A stretch of 32,157 bases of DNA from Verrucomicrobiota bacterium (GTDB lineage: Bacteria; Verrucomicrobiota; Verrucomicrobiae; Limisphaerales; UBA11358), in contig JACZKP010000070.1 in NCBI GenBank assembly GCA_014860005.1, positions 1-32,157 on the forward strand, written 5' to 3'. Numbering within the stretch: position 1 is the stretch's first letter; each line of letters begins with the position of its first letter. The notes beneath the pieces are model-generated. The model was not told the origin of the DNA and made no database searches. It worked only from the letters and a program-made list of their open reading frames with translations. Below are positions 1-8,708 of this stretch, in pieces. Position numbers and translations under genes: made by a program.

Positions 1-594
1 CGGTTCGCCCATGCCCATGATGACCAGGTTGTTGATGAGGCGAACCGGCGGCGGGGCAGGGGAGGCGGCAGCGCCAATCACCAACGCGCCATCCGCGCTT
101 CGTCCTGCGCTCTTCTCACTTCCAGCTTCGCACTGGTGCCAACGTTCCACCGCCAGCACCTGCTCAATGATTTCGTGCGGGGCGAGGTTGCGCTTCCAGC
201 CGTCCAGGCCGCTCGCGCAGAATTTGCAGCCGTAGGCGCAGCCGACCTGCGTGGAAACACAGAGCGTGTGCCGGTCGCTCGGTTCGCCGTAGAGCGCGGG
301 ATTGGCGGGAATCAACACGCTCTCGATCAGCGCATGGTCGGCGAGCCGCCAGAGAAATTTCTGTGTCGCATCGCGCGCACCCTGTTTGCGAACCAGTTCC
401 AGCGTTTGCAGCGTGAACTCCCCGCGCAGTTGTTCGCGCAGCGCCTTGGGCAGATTGGTCATCGCGGCCCAATCCGTCACTCCACGACCGTAAAGCCATT
501 CCAGTAGTTGCGCGACGCGGTACGCGGGCTGGCCCCACCCGGCGAAGCGGGTGGCCAGTTCATCGCGCGTCAAAGATTTGGTATCGGGCGTCAC
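1..594 (-). CDS. rlmN: RlmN, dual-specificity RNA methyltransferase (partial, N-terminal ~198 aa)
   Basis: This radical-SAM enzyme methylates C2 of adenine 2503 in 23S rRNA and A37 in some tRNAs. The radical-SAM cluster motif C-x3-C-x2-C is at residues 119-126 (CAYGCKFC), inside the family sequence 'CVSTQVGCAYGCKFCASG'. The last visible residues 'NNLVIMGMGEP' are the conserved RlmN segment. The gene runs off the left edge, so the C-terminal half and the catalytic Cys are not seen. I chose the GTG at 594 because an in-frame stop lies eight codons upstream and no ATG intervenes; a TTG at 573 is possible. There is no clear Shine-Dalgarno. An Ala/Ser/Pro-rich stretch of about 28 residues, encoded around 46-135, lies between the cluster motif and MGMGEP and looks like an insertion. 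The gene follows the PHP gene on the same strand after a 213-bp gap. Confidence 0.93.
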   Translation of the reverse strand, partial: MTPDTKSLTRDELATRFAGWGQPAYRVAQLLEWLYGRGVTDWAAMTNLPKALREQLRGEFTLQTLELVRKQGARDATQKFLWRLADHALIESVLIPANPALYGEPSDRHTLCVSTQVGCAYGCKFCASGLDGWKRNLAPHEIIEQVLAVERWHQCEAGSEKSAGRSADGALVIGAAASPAPPPVRLINNLVIMGMGEP

Positions 595-706
595 GTCAGT
601 TGCACAGGTTGGACATTTTCACGAAGTGGGCAACCTCGAATAGTCCTGCGTGTAATCTGCTTTGCGCTCCCTGCTCATCATCCACGATGAACCGGTGCGT
701 GGCATG

Positions 707-720
707 GGGGCAGTCGCCCC
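707..720 (-). terminator. Small GC hairpin between the PHP gene and rlmN
   Basis: Perfect 5-bp arms (GGGGC / GCCCC) enclose a 4-nt loop, about 90 nt downstream of the PHP stop codon. No T-tract follows on the minus strand, so termination is only a possibility. The rest of 595-807 shows no gene. Confidence 0.2.
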
Positions 721-807
721 GTTGAGGATGAATGGCGGACGGATGCGAGGGTCAGAAGCGATTGATGCCATCAAACTCCAGGCGCGGAATGGAGAGTGGT
801 GGCTTGA

Positions 808-1962
808 TCATCGTGCGAAGGTCACTTCCACTTCCAATGCGACTGCCAAAGGTTCCTCCGGTGCGGTCAGAACATTCTTTACGCGAAAGGGGAGTGAGAT
901 TTTGCGGGTGCCCGTTGTGGGCGTTCCGTTTGGGCGCAACTCCAACAGCACGGTTTTCTGCCCGGGGAGGGTAACGGTTTGCGGCACGCTTAATTCCCCT
1001 GCCTCGCCGGTGCGTTCAAGGATGAAGTTCACGTCCGAGTCATTGTGGACTTGAGCGAAAGCACGCCCGCGCCCGCGAATCGTTACCCCGGAAGTGAGCA
1101 CGCGCACTGAGGCGTCGAAAATCGGGCGGAGGAAACGCGCTTCTCCCAGCAATCGGTCGCTGGAATAGACCGCCGTGCGCCGGTCGAACAAAGCCTCCTT
1201 GATGGCTGCGATGGAGCGCTCGCGCGCAAAGACCAGGGTCAGTGGCCGGTGATCGCCGGCGTGAATGTGGTAATCGTGGCCAATGGGTTGATGGATGTCC
1301 GAGTTGCTGAACAGGGTGAGTTTCTTCTCAATGGCCCAGCGGTGCGCTTCGGGATAGTAATCGCGCCCGTTGACGATTTCGATTCCGTGCATGAGGTCCT
1401 GCTCCACCAGTTGGGTGTGTTCCGGATGCCATTTGATTTTGCCGTCGGTGAGTTGGGGCGACCAGCCGGGATGATTCCAGAAAATGAACGCGCCCTGATT
1501 ACGCGCCGCTTGAATCGCATTCTGCCATGTGTCGGTGGCCAGCAAGGTGGCGTTGGTGAGAAACATGGCATTGAGATGGCCGGGCGGCATGCTGCGCGTG
1601 ATTTCCGAGCCGGGGATAACCAGAATCTCCAGATCGGTGCCGTGACCGCGGGCGATTTCGTAGGAGCGATTGTGGTTGGTGGACACGTCGGCCTTGTGCG
1701 GCTGGTATTCGATATGGTCGGTGATGGCGATGGCATCCAATCCTTGCCGCCAGGCTTCCTCTGAGCGCACGGTGGGCCACACGAGTCCGTCCGAGAATAC
1801 GGTATGAATGTGGAAATCGCACTTGAGGGTGTGGTACCCGGGGATGTCCGGCAGCCGCACGGGCGTGCGGGCGCGGGTGACGGGTTCATGGGCGTACGGG
1901 GTGATCGCGGTCAGAGTGGCAAGAAACACCAGCCGGCGGAGTGAGGGCACGATCCAGTTCAT
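808..1962 (-). CDS. Secreted PHP-domain metal-dependent phosphoesterase-like protein
   Basis: A 384-residue protein with an N-terminal hydrophobic segment (about residues 5-24) that looks like a Sec signal peptide, so it is probably exported. The PHP metal-site motifs are present in order: H51-x-H53 in 'CDFHIHTVFSDG', 'AITDH' (D82, H83), 'PGSEIT', 'FWNHPGW' and 'SNSDIH'. PHP proteins use a cluster of two or three metals to hydrolyse phosphate esters or related bonds; the substrate here cannot be read from sequence. The start at 1962 is preferred because it gives the signal peptide directly. The upstream extension of the frame would run through the phoU 3' end. It lies 58 bp downstream of phoU on the same strand, so cotranscription is likely. 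The C-terminal ~100 residues resemble a beta-rich accessory domain. Confidence 0.85.
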   Translation of the reverse strand: MNWIVPSLRRLVFLATLTAITPYAHEPVTRARTPVRLPDIPGYHTLKCDFHIHTVFSDGLVWPTVRSEEAWRQGLDAIAITDHIEYQPHKADVSTNHNRSYEIARGHGTDLEILVIPGSEITRSMPPGHLNAMFLTNATLLATDTWQNAIQAARNQGAFIFWNHPGWSPQLTDGKIKWHPEHTQLVEQDLMHGIEIVNGRDYYPEAHRWAIEKKLTLFSNSDIHQPIGHDYHIHAGDHRPLTLVFARERSIAAIKEALFDRRTAVYSSDRLLGEARFLRPIFDASVRVLTSGVTIRGRGRAFAQVHNDSDVNFILERTGEAGELSVPQTVTLPGQKTVLLELRPNGTPTTGTRKISLPFRVKNVLTAPEEPLAVALEVEVTFAR

Positions 1963-2020
1963 GCGCCAAAGTAAGAAAGTCCGGGGTGGTTGCTCCAGCG
2001 AAAAGAGCAAAGGATCACTC

Positions 2021-2668
2021 TCAAGTGTGACGAATGTCCTCCGCTTCGCACAGATAGACCACTTCCTCCGCCACATTGGTGGCATGGTCGGCGATACGTT
2101 CCAGGCTCTTGGAAACGATCATCAGGTTAAGACAGCCGGGAATGGCTTCGGTGTTCGCGGTCATGTGCCGGACCAGGTCGCGGGTGATCTGCTTGTTGAG
2201 GGCGTCCACTTCGGCGTCGCCGGGAATGATGGCCCGCGCGGCGGCGGAATCGCGATGCACGAACGAATCGAGCGCGCGTTTGAGCATGTTGAGGGTGAGG
2301 CTCGCCATGCGTGGCAGGTCCACATTGACCTTCACGGGCGGCTCCTGACACAGATCGCGCGTGCGTTTGGCCACTTTGGCCGCTTCATCGCCGATGCGCT
2401 CCAGGTTCTGCGAAATTTTCATGGCCACGGCGACGAGTCGCACGTCACCGGCGGACAGGGGGTTGGTGAGGAGGTTGATGGCCATTTCGTCAATCTCAAC
2501 CTCGAACCGGTCCAGGATTTGATCCTTCTCATTGGTGGCCACCGCGAGATCATAATCGCGGCTCACGAGGGCCTGGACGGCGTCATTCACGGCGCGTTCG
2601 GCATGGCTTGCCATGGTAAGCAGCCCCGTGGTGAGTTCCGCCAGCTTGTGTTCGTGAGTTTGTTCCAT
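2021..2668 (-). CDS. phoU: PhoU phosphate signalling regulator
   Basis: A 215-residue all-helical cytoplasmic protein with the two tandem three-helix bundles of PhoU. Each bundle carries the family's metal-binding E-R-I-x-D motif: 'ERIGDEAAKVAKR' in the first half and 'ERIADHATNVAEEVVYL' in the second. PhoU links the PstSCAB phosphate transporter to the PhoR/PhoB two-component system and represses the Pho regulon when phosphate is plentiful. The start at 2668 (MEQTHEHKLAEL) matches the usual family N-terminus and length. A GTG four codons upstream is an alternative. No pst or phoBR genes are visible; a PHP phosphoesterase follows instead. Confidence 0.95.
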   Translation of the reverse strand: MEQTHEHKLAELTTGLLTMASHAERAVNDAVQALVSRDYDLAVATNEKDQILDRFEVEIDEMAINLLTNPLSAGDVRLVAVAMKISQNLERIGDEAAKVAKRTRDLCQEPPVKVNVDLPRMASLTLNMLKRALDSFVHRDSAAARAIIPGDAEVDALNKQITRDLVRHMTANTEAIPGCLNLMIVSKSLERIADHATNVAEEVVYLCEAEDIRHT

Positions 2669-2827
2669 AGACGCATCCACCCGGGCGGGAATGTCACTGG
2701 TGCGGGCGTGCCGCGCAATCAGTTTTTCATTGGCCCGCGCAGGACCGGGTGGCAATGGGGCAGGGGACAGTCTCAAGATCAAATGATGGAGCGTTGCATC
2801 AAACATCGGTGACCGGTGTTGCCGGGC

Positions 2828-3046
2828 TCAATTCTCCACCAGCCTGGGCGACCATTTCCACGCACGTTTGGATTGCGTGCGGCGATGTTGGCGCAGCAGA
2901 ATAAGATAACTGGCGGGAGAGGTCGCCAGATTGCGTTGCAGGCCGGCAAACCGGATCGGCACGGCGAAGGATTCAGAAGCAGATGCGCTCACCGGCACGG
3001 AGGTTTCCGTCGTTTCCGATGGAGCATTTCGCATGGATGAACTCAT
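2828..3046 (-). CDS. Possible small hypothetical protein (72 aa)
   Basis: This is the only reasonable reading frame in the 574-bp gap between phoU and gmd. The N-terminal third is Ser/Thr-rich. The C-terminal half is basic and uses mostly G/C-ending codons like the neighbouring genes (around 'FAGLQRNLATSP' and 'LRQHRRTQSKRAW'). No domain is recognised and there is no convincing Shine-Dalgarno before the ATG at 3046. It could be a short real gene upstream of phoU or chance. The remainder of 2669-3242 shows no other gene, only a near-miss sigma-54 site at 3084-3099. Confidence 0.3.
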   Translation of the reverse strand: MSSSMRNAPSETTETSVPVSASASESFAVPIRFAGLQRNLATSPASYLILLRQHRRTQSKRAWKWSPRLVEN

Positions 3047-3242
3047 ACGATAGGCACTCTTCCACCGAACCGTGTCGCGCAGATGGCAGTCAAGTTACAT
3101 TCCGGTGATTCTTGATAGAGGCGATTGGAGCAACCAAGACGTAATTGAGGGACAGGGATGCCGTAGAAACCAAAGAACGTATCGCCTGGGTTTCCAGACT
3201 TGCGTTGGCGGCGCGGCTGTCGGCATCTTGCCGTACGAATTT

Positions 3243-4256
3243 ATGGCGAAACGCGCATTGATCACCGGCATTACGGGACAGGATGGTTCGTATCTGGCGG
3301 AGTTGCTTCTGTCCAAAGGATATGAAGTCCACGGCATTATCCGCCGGGCGAGCACCTTCAATACGGGACGATTGGACCCGATTTACGAAGATCCGCACGC
3401 GGGCAGCAAGCGGTTGTTTCTGCATTATGGTGATTTGAGCGACGCGAGCGCACTGGCCCGTCTGGTGGCAAAGATTCAGCCCGAGGAAGTCTATAATCTG
3501 GCCGCGCAGAGCCATGTGCGCGTGAGTTTCGACAGTCCCGAGTACACCGCGGACATTACCGCGACCGGCACCGTGAGGCTGTTGGAGGCGATTCGCGAAA
3601 CCGGCATCCAGCCGCGCTTCTATCAGGCGTCGTCGAGCGAGATGTATGGCAAGGTGCGCCAAATTCCCCAGACCGAGGAGACGCCGTTTTATCCGCGCAG
3701 TCCCTATGGCTGTGCCAAGGTGTATTCTTATTGGGTCACGGTGAATTATCGCGAGTCGTACGGACTGCACGCGAGCAATGGAATTCTCTTCAATCACGAA
3801 TCACCACGGCGCGGCGAAACCTTCGTCACGCGCAAAATCACGCGGGCCGTGGCGCACATCAAGGCCGGGTTGCAGGACAAATTGTATCTCGGCAATCTCG
3901 ACGCCAAGCGCGACTGGGGTTACGCCAAGGAATACGTCGAGGCGATGTGGCTGATGCTGCAACAGGAGCAGCCCGACGACTATGTCATCGCCACGAATGA
4001 AACCCACTCGGTCCGGGAATTCCTGGAGGTGGCGTTCGGCCACGCCGGCTTGGACTGGCAGCAGCACGTGGAGATTGACCCGCGTTACTACCGGCCGGCG
4101 GAAGTGGAGTTGTTGATTGGCGATTACAGCAAGGCGAAGCGGCAATTGGGTTGGGAGCCGAAAACCAAATTCGCCGAGCTTACCAAACTGATGGTGGACG
4201 CCGACATTGAATTACTGCGCCGGCATCGGCAGGGCGAGATCAAGGTTGCGGGATAA
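3243..4256 (+). CDS. gmd: GDP-mannose 4,6-dehydratase
   Basis: A 337-residue extended short-chain dehydrogenase that converts GDP-D-mannose to GDP-4-keto-6-deoxymannose, the first step to GDP-fucose and other deoxysugars for surface polysaccharides. The N-terminal Rossmann motif is '[14 protein letters not shown]' (G9-x2-G12-x2-G15). '[25 protein letters not shown]' is typical of the family, and the catalytic Y155-x3-K159 pair is in '[12 protein letters not shown]'. '[19 protein letters not shown]' and '[19 protein letters not shown]' are also signatures. The start at 3243 gives the canonical '[18 protein letters not shown]'; the longer upstream frame is not needed. No clear Shine-Dalgarno precedes it. 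The usual partner fcl (GDP-fucose synthase) is not adjacent. Confidence 0.97.
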   Translation: MAKRALITGITGQDGSYLAELLLSKGYEVHGIIRRASTFNTGRLDPIYEDPHAGSKRLFLHYGDLSDASALARLVAKIQPEEVYNLAAQSHVRVSFDSPEYTADITATGTVRLLEAIRETGIQPRFYQASSSEMYGKVRQIPQTEETPFYPRSPYGCAKVYSYWVTVNYRESYGLHASNGILFNHESPRRGETFVTRKITRAVAHIKAGLQDKLYLGNLDAKRDWGYAKEYVEAMWLMLQQEQPDDYVIATNETHSVREFLEVAFGHAGLDWQQHVEIDPRYYRPAEVELLIGDYSKAKRQLGWEPKTKFAELTKLMVDADIELLRRHRQGEIKVAG

Positions 4257-4269
4257 CGGCCCGCCAAAT

Positions 4270-4347
4270 GTAGGAGACGACGTCATGAGTCTCTCGCAGG
4301 CCTCCGCGAAATCGCGAGAATGCCAGACTCATTACCTCGTCTCCTAC
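4270..4347. repeat. Palindromic repeat, 'GTAGGAGACGA' family, intergenic copy
   Basis: A 78-bp inverted repeat begins 13 bp after the gmd stop. The outer arms 4270-4292 and 4325-4347 match at 21 of 23 positions. A nested stem pairs TCTCGC (4292-4297) with GCGAGA (4314-4319). The arm sequence matches the arm of the hairpin inside bioF (22091-22165) at 22 of 24 positions, so this is a dispersed family and not simply a terminator. As RNA it may still act as a 3' hairpin for gmd. Confidence 0.85.
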
Positions 4348-4491
4348 CAAGGAAAAAATTCTTTGACGGGCTGATACGGTGCTCGAGCCGTTGGGCGGTG
4401 CTCATCCAACGAACATTTCGGCGACGGCATGAATTCGGTTGGAACTAGCGCAAAGCCAGAGCCATGCCAAGTTCGCGCTTGTGCCAGAGGC

Positions 4492-4519
4492 AAGGAGGGA
4501 TAAGATGCAGGCGTAAATG
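4492..4519 (+). promoter_or_regulatory. Strong Shine-Dalgarno and three-codon ORF abutting the rpoN start
   Basis: AAGGAGG at 4492-4498 is followed after 6 nt by ATG (4505), then CAG GCG TAA, and immediately by ATG at 4517 where rpoN begins. Both ATGs are in the same frame. The ribosome site is ideally spaced for the first ATG and too far (18 nt) for the second. Either rpoN is translated by termination-reinitiation through a minimal leader ORF, or an ancestral start at 4505 has been cut off by a stop mutation. Confidence 0.7.
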
Positions 4520-5995
4520 TCACATGGCTTACAACTGTCGCAACGTCTGACCCAATCGCTGGTGCTGGCTCCGCAGCTCCAGCAATCGCTGGCGTTGCTC
4601 CAGGCGCCAACCTTGGAACTCAAAGCGCTCGTCGAGCAGGAACTCCAGCAGAATCCCGTGCTCGAGGAAGTCGCCGCCCCGGAGCCCGAACTCCAGGAGA
4701 GCGGCGAACGCGAAGTGGACACGCAGGCTGACCCGACTGAACCACCCTCCGATTTGTCGGCTGACCCGAGTGCGAATGGGCCGGTGGATGATTTTCAGGC
4801 CGAATTCGAGCGGCTCGTCCAACTCGACCAGGAATGGCGCGATCATTTTGCCCAGACGAACCTGCCCATGCGCCAGTCCGCCGAGGAAGAGGAAAAGCGC
4901 CAGTTCATGTTCGACTCGCTCGTGGCGGCTACGTCGCTTTCGGAAAAACTTCTGGAGCAGGTTCGGGATTCCGGTCTTGACGGCGAGCAACGCTCGCTCG
5001 CCGAATTGATCATCGGCAACATTGACGACTACGGTTATCTCAAGTCGTCCGTCGAGGAGATTTCCGCCGCCACCAGCATTCCCGCCGACAAGATTTTGGA
5101 TGCGCTCAAGACCATCCAGACGTTCGACCCTCCAGGCGTTGGCGCACGCGATTTGCGCGAGTGCCTGATGCTCCAGCTCGAACGTGAAGGCCAGCAGGAA
5201 TCCCTCGAATACCAGATCGTGCGCGATTTCATGGAAGCATTGGGCAAACGCCGCATTCCCGAGATCGCCCGCGGCACCGGGCGCACAGTCGAGGAAGTTC
5301 AGGAAGCCCTCGCGCGCATCGCGCGGCTCGAACCGCGTCCCGGGCGCGCTTTTCTGCCGGACAACGATCAGTACGTCCTGCCGGAGGTGTTTGTCCAGCG
5401 CTCCGGGGATGATTTCCTAGTCAGCACCAATAACGAGCACGTGCCGCATCTCCGCATCAGTAACGTCTATAAAGATTTGATGTCGCAGGGGGAGAATTCG
5501 GCGGAAGTGAAGAACTACATCCGCGAAAAAATCCGCGCCGGAAAGTTTCTAATCAAGAGCCTCCACCAGCGGCAGGCCACGATTGCCAACATCGCCAGGG
5601 AGATCGTCAAGCGTCAGCGTGAGTTCATGGACAAGGGAGTGGCGCATCTCAAACCGCTGACGATGGTGCAGGTGGCCGAAGTGGTGGGCGTGCATGAAAC
5701 TACCGTCAGCCGCGCCGTATCCGGCAAATACATGGAAACCCCGCAGGGTGTCTTCGAGATGAAGTATTTCTTCACTGCGGGGCTGCAGACGGATTCCGGC
5801 GCCGGCGTCTCCAACACCAGCGTCAAGGACATGATCGCCGACATTTTCAAGGCCGAAAACACTGGCAAACCGTTGTCCGATCAGGAGGTCGTGAAGATGC
5901 TCAAGGAAAAGGGCATTGTCATCGCCCGGCGCACGGTTGCGAAGTATCGGACCGAACTCAACATCCTGCCCTCGAATCTGCGCAAGGTTTACTGA
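4517..5995 (+). CDS. rpoN: RNA polymerase sigma-54 factor RpoN
   Basis: A 492-residue sigma-54 factor that directs RNA polymerase to -24/-12 promoters and needs an enhancer-binding ATPase for open-complex formation. Region I (residues ~1-45) is Gln/Leu-rich ('LQLSQRLTQSLVLAPQLQQS'), followed by an acidic linker (~50-110) and the core-binding domain. The helix-turn-helix is around residues 375-395 ('MVQVAEVVGVHETTVSRAV'). The diagnostic RpoN box 'ARRTVAKYR' is at 470-478. Length and domain order are normal. Translation initiation is unusual because an in-frame TAA lies immediately before this ATG (see the Shine-Dalgarno entry). hpf, often next to rpoN in other bacteria, is 13.5 kb away here and has its own sigma-54 promoter candidate. 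Confidence 0.98.
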   Translation: MSHGLQLSQRLTQSLVLAPQLQQSLALLQAPTLELKALVEQELQQNPVLEEVAAPEPELQESGEREVDTQADPTEPPSDLSADPSANGPVDDFQAEFERLVQLDQEWRDHFAQTNLPMRQSAEEEEKRQFMFDSLVAATSLSEKLLEQVRDSGLDGEQRSLAELIIGNIDDYGYLKSSVEEISAATSIPADKILDALKTIQTFDPPGVGARDLRECLMLQLEREGQQESLEYQIVRDFMEALGKRRIPEIARGTGRTVEEVQEALARIARLEPRPGRAFLPDNDQYVLPEVFVQRSGDDFLVSTNNEHVPHLRISNVYKDLMSQGENSAEVKNYIREKIRAGKFLIKSLHQRQATIANIAREIVKRQREFMDKGVAHLKPLTMVQVAEVVGVHETTVSRAVSGKYMETPQGVFEMKYFFTAGLQTDSGAGVSNTSVKDMIADIFKAENTGKPLSDQEVVKMLKEKGIVIARRTVAKYRTELNILPSNLRKVY

Positions 5996-6105
5996 GAACG
6001 ATTCGCGTCGGAATGGCGTTGTTCGCGGCTGCGCGACCCAGGATTAATAGCGTTACATCTGTTGGCGTGAGCTTTTTTTTCGGATGACCGTCGTTCAGCC
6101 TGTTT

Positions 6106-6594
6106 ATGCGCCGATTCCTTTCATCTACGCTCGTGCTGCTCGCATGTCTTTCCGCTTGCGACAACCGTGGTTCTTCCACGCCTGCGCCTGCGACGGCCAA
6201 CCGCAACCCCAATTCCTTGTCGTCGGAGAGAGTGGCGGCGCTGGTGCTTTCGCTAACGCAGGCGCAATTACCTCCAGGCGCTACCAATGTCCACGGCGCT
6301 AAGATATCCATTTTCACCACCGTCGTGGATGTCCGCTTTGAGTGTGCCAGTGAGGAATTGCAGGCGTTTCTCGCAGCGTCGCCCGTTCTTCAGGATGAGT
6401 TGGTGGTCGGCAGGCGAGTCGTCCTGAATTCCATGAGCAACCATGATTGGTGGCAGCCGGACGCTCTTACATCGGTGAGTGGTTCTGAACAATCGTGGCA
6501 CACAAAGGCCGGTATGGTTTCGGCGCTCTTGATGTCCGGTGAAGGGGAGAAATCGGGCAGAATCATTGTTTACCTCTCAATGACCAACGAATGA
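6106..6594 (+). CDS. Small lipoprotein of unknown function
   Basis: A 162-residue protein with a type II signal peptide: a basic start (MRRF), a hydrophobic core, and lipobox L-S-A-C with the lipidated Cys at residue 18. A Ser/Pro/Ala/Asn-rich linker follows, then a mature domain of about 125 residues with alternating hydrophobic segments ('ISIFTTVVDVRFEC', 'IIVYLSM') that looks beta-rich. I recognise no family. It is likely anchored in the outer or inner membrane facing the periplasm. It starts 110 bp after rpoN on the same strand; the gap holds a small GC hairpin (6023-6036) and a separate T8 run (6072-6079), not joined as a terminator. Confidence 0.75.
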   Translation: MRRFLSSTLVLLACLSACDNRGSSTPAPATANRNPNSLSSERVAALVLSLTQAQLPPGATNVHGAKISIFTTVVDVRFECASEELQAFLAASPVLQDELVVGRRVVLNSMSNHDWWQPDALTSVSGSEQSWHTKAGMVSALLMSGEGEKSGRIIVYLSMTNE

Positions 6595-6674
6595 TGCTGG
6601 CCAATCAAGGGGCCAAGCTGAACAGTCACTTGGTTCGCTGAAAGTTTTGTCGAGCGGCAACCTTGAATCTCGGT

Positions 6675-7901
6675 TCAAATCCTCAAGAACAGCTTTCGCC
6701 AATACATCCACCAGAGAATCAGCCACAGCCCGAAGAGCACCGCTGCGCCATAGCACAGCGGTTCATTCGCATCGCCGAACAGCTTGAACGCATTTTGTCC
6801 CAGATGAGTGCGCCACGCTTTGCCGATGAAGTCGTCAAACAGGTGCGCGATGCAGTAGGCCGCGATGGAATTCATCCCGATTACCACGAGCGGAAAAGCC
6901 CAGCGCTTGCGTCCCCACCAGTCTATCACCGCGAAAAATCCGGCCAGGATCAGGAAACACCAACCGCCGCTGTAAAGCGTCCAGCTTGGGGTCCAGATGC
7001 GTTTGACGACCGGGCAAATTCCGAGCCAGCCCGCCGCCGCGCCGCCCAGCAGCGAAAGGCCCCCCGCAAAGGCGAGCCATTGCACCTTGGCCAACGGCGT
7101 CCGTTCGCTCCGCAGCACGTGGCCGGCAATCAATCCCAGAATCATCGTCCCCAGGGTGGGGATGAAACTCAACGTCGCGTAGCCACCGCCGTTGAAGGTG
7201 AACGGTTTTTCGCGCGGGAACAGGTTCATGAACCAGGTGTCGAACGCCCAGGCGAGATTGGTGTTCTTGTTCCAGTGCGCCACGAAGCCGCTCATTAAAT
7301 GCGGCCAGTCCGGGGCGACTCCGACGGCGGCGTAGTCAAACTCCGCTCCCGGCAGCGGATACAGCGCAAAGGCGGCCCAATAGCCCGCGAGAATTGCGCC
7401 CAGCGCAATCCACTGATCGCGCACGGGCCGGAAGCCGAGCAGGAACAGAAAGAAATAGCCCATCCCGATCTGCGAAAGCGTATCTTCAAACGTCCAGTTC
7501 GTTTGCGGCTTGCCCACCGAGCGGAGGAACACTCCCAACAACACGAGCGCCAGCGCCCGCCACGCCGCGTGCCAGGTCATCCGGGATTGTGATTGGCCGC
7601 GCGCCCTGCGGCTGGCAATTGAAAACGGAACGGCCACGCCGACCATGAAGGAAAACGAAGGTTGAATCAGGTCGTGCAGCGAGCAGCCAATCCACCCTAC
7701 GTGACTCTGGTGATAGCAGAGGAACTTCCAGAACGAGCTTTCCGGCACGGCAGCCGCCATGCGGCAGAGCTGTAGCACTTCCGCCATCATCAGGAACATG
7801 ACGAAGCCCCGATACGCATCGAGCGAGGTCAGGCGGAGCGGCCCGGGGACGGTTGCAGTTGCGGGCGGGGTTGGAACGACCGGCGTGTTGGACTGGGTCA
7901 T
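6675..7901 (-). CDS. DUF5009/HGSNAT-like membrane acyltransferase
   Basis: A 408-residue polytopic inner-membrane protein with about ten hydrophobic segments. The start of the domain, '[23 protein letters not shown]' (from about residue 22), is the signature of the heparan-alpha-glucosaminide N-acetyltransferase-like/DUF5009 group. A conserved-looking His-rich loop follows ('[20 protein letters not shown]', about residues 63-82). These proteins are thought to move acetyl groups across the membrane onto sugars; the acceptor here is unknown. The ATG at 7901 is chosen because AAGAG lies about 6 nt upstream; a TTG at 7922 would add seven residues. It is convergent with the lipoprotein gene and divergent from the YhhN gene. 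Confidence 0.85.
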   Translation of the reverse strand: MTQSNTPVVPTPPATATVPGPLRLTSLDAYRGFVMFLMMAEVLQLCRMAAAVPESSFWKFLCYHQSHVGWIGCSLHDLIQPSFSFMVGVAVPFSIASRRARGQSQSRMTWHAAWRALALVLLGVFLRSVGKPQTNWTFEDTLSQIGMGYFFLFLLGFRPVRDQWIALGAILAGYWAAFALYPLPGAEFDYAAVGVAPDWPHLMSGFVAHWNKNTNLAWAFDTWFMNLFPREKPFTFNGGGYATLSFIPTLGTMILGLIAGHVLRSERTPLAKVQWLAFAGGLSLLGGAAAGWLGICPVVKRIWTPSWTLYSGGWCFLILAGFFAVIDWWGRKRWAFPLVVIGMNSIAAYCIAHLFDDFIGKAWRTHLGQNAFKLFGDANEPLCYGAAVLFGLWLILWWMYWRKLFLRI

Positions 7902-8021
7902 GCGCCGCTCTTTTCCCTCCAAATCCCGCTTTTGGAAAGCAAAATCTCGCCACCGCGAAGTCCGCAGATCAAAGGCAGATTTCTTGACGTTGCCGGGCTA
8001 ATGTCATGATGCTGCCGCAAC

Positions 8022-8708
8022 GTGCATGGAATCTTTCCACGACCAGTCTTCATCAGCCTGGCCATCGCTTTGTCCGGTGGACTGACGATCTTCGCGCGGA
8101 ATGTCGAGTTGGGCGGTTTGAGCCTCGGTTACGTGTTCATGCCGCTGACGACGCTGCTGATTCTGCTCCTGGCCGCGACTGCGCCGCAATCATCCTGCCC
8201 GCGCTACCAATGGAGCGTGGTGGCGGGATTGTTGTTTTCGCTGGCGGGCGATGTTTGTCTGATGCTGCCGAAGGATCTTTTCCTCGCCGGTTTGCTCGCT
8301 TTCCTTGTTGCTCACATGTGTTACCTCGTTGCGTTTACGGCGGACTGCCGCTTCGCTTCACGGCTCGTGCCGTTCGCGGTTTGGGGAGGCATCGGCCTGG
8401 TGGTGTTGGTTGTCTTGTGGGCGCGGCTGCCTGCCGCGCTTCGTCTGCCCGTCGTGTTGTATGCTGGCGCGCTGCTGGCCATGGCCGCCCAGGCTGCCAG
8501 CCGTGCCGTGGAACTGCGCGCGGTTCCCGCCACAGCCGCGGCCATTGGTGCGGGTCTATTTGTTGTTTCGGATACGCTGCTGGCGAGCAACCGCTTTGGC
8601 GGGGATTTGCCGGCGTCACGGTTGCTCGTATTGGGAACGTACTTTACCGCGCAATGGCTGATCGCAAGATCCGTTTACCAGCGGAGGTCCGCGGTGGGCG
8701 TCCCCTGA
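8022..8708 (+). CDS. YhhN (TMEM86) family membrane protein, putative lysoplasmalogenase
   Basis: A 228-residue integral membrane protein with seven or eight hydrophobic helices. YhhN/TMEM86 features are visible: 'FSLAGDVCLMLP' (about residues 71-82), 'FLVAHMCYLVAF' (about 93-104) and 'VVSDTLLASNRF' near the C-terminus. The charged residues in these motifs are thought to form the intramembrane active site. Characterised members hydrolyse the vinyl-ether bond of lysoplasmalogens; whether this bacterium makes plasmalogens is unknown. The start is GTG at 8022, the first start in a frame that matches the family. The gene is divergent from the acyltransferase across 120 bp. Confidence 0.85.
   Translation: MHGIFPRPVFISLAIALSGGLTIFARNVELGGLSLGYVFMPLTTLLILLLAATAPQSSCPRYQWSVVAGLLFSLAGDVCLMLPKDLFLAGLLAFLVAHMCYLVAFTADCRFASRLVPFAVWGGIGLVVLVVLWARLPAALRLPVVLYAGALLAMAAQAASRAVELRAVPATAAAIGAGLFVVSDTLLASNRFGGDLPASRLLVLGTYFTAQWLIARSVYQRRSAVGVP

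Noticed and set aside
3084..3099. TGGCAGTCAAGTTACA upstream of gmd, a near match to sigma-54 promoters
   Set aside because: The invariant -12 GC reads AC, and it is about 145 nt from the gene start.
6023..6079. TCGCG/CGCGA hairpin and a separate T8 run after rpoN considered as a terminator
   Set aside because: The T run is about 35 nt away from the stem, so the two do not form an intrinsic terminator.
6660..6690. GGTTCAAATCC, resembling a tRNA T-loop
   Set aside because: The flanking bases do not form a T-stem (only two pairs), and no acceptor or anticodon arm is visible; it also overlaps the end of the acyltransferase gene.
7935..7960. TGGCG...TTTTGC on the minus strand upstream of the acyltransferase, another sigma-54-like pattern
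   Set aside because: The GG-to-GC spacing is 9 nt, not the required 10.
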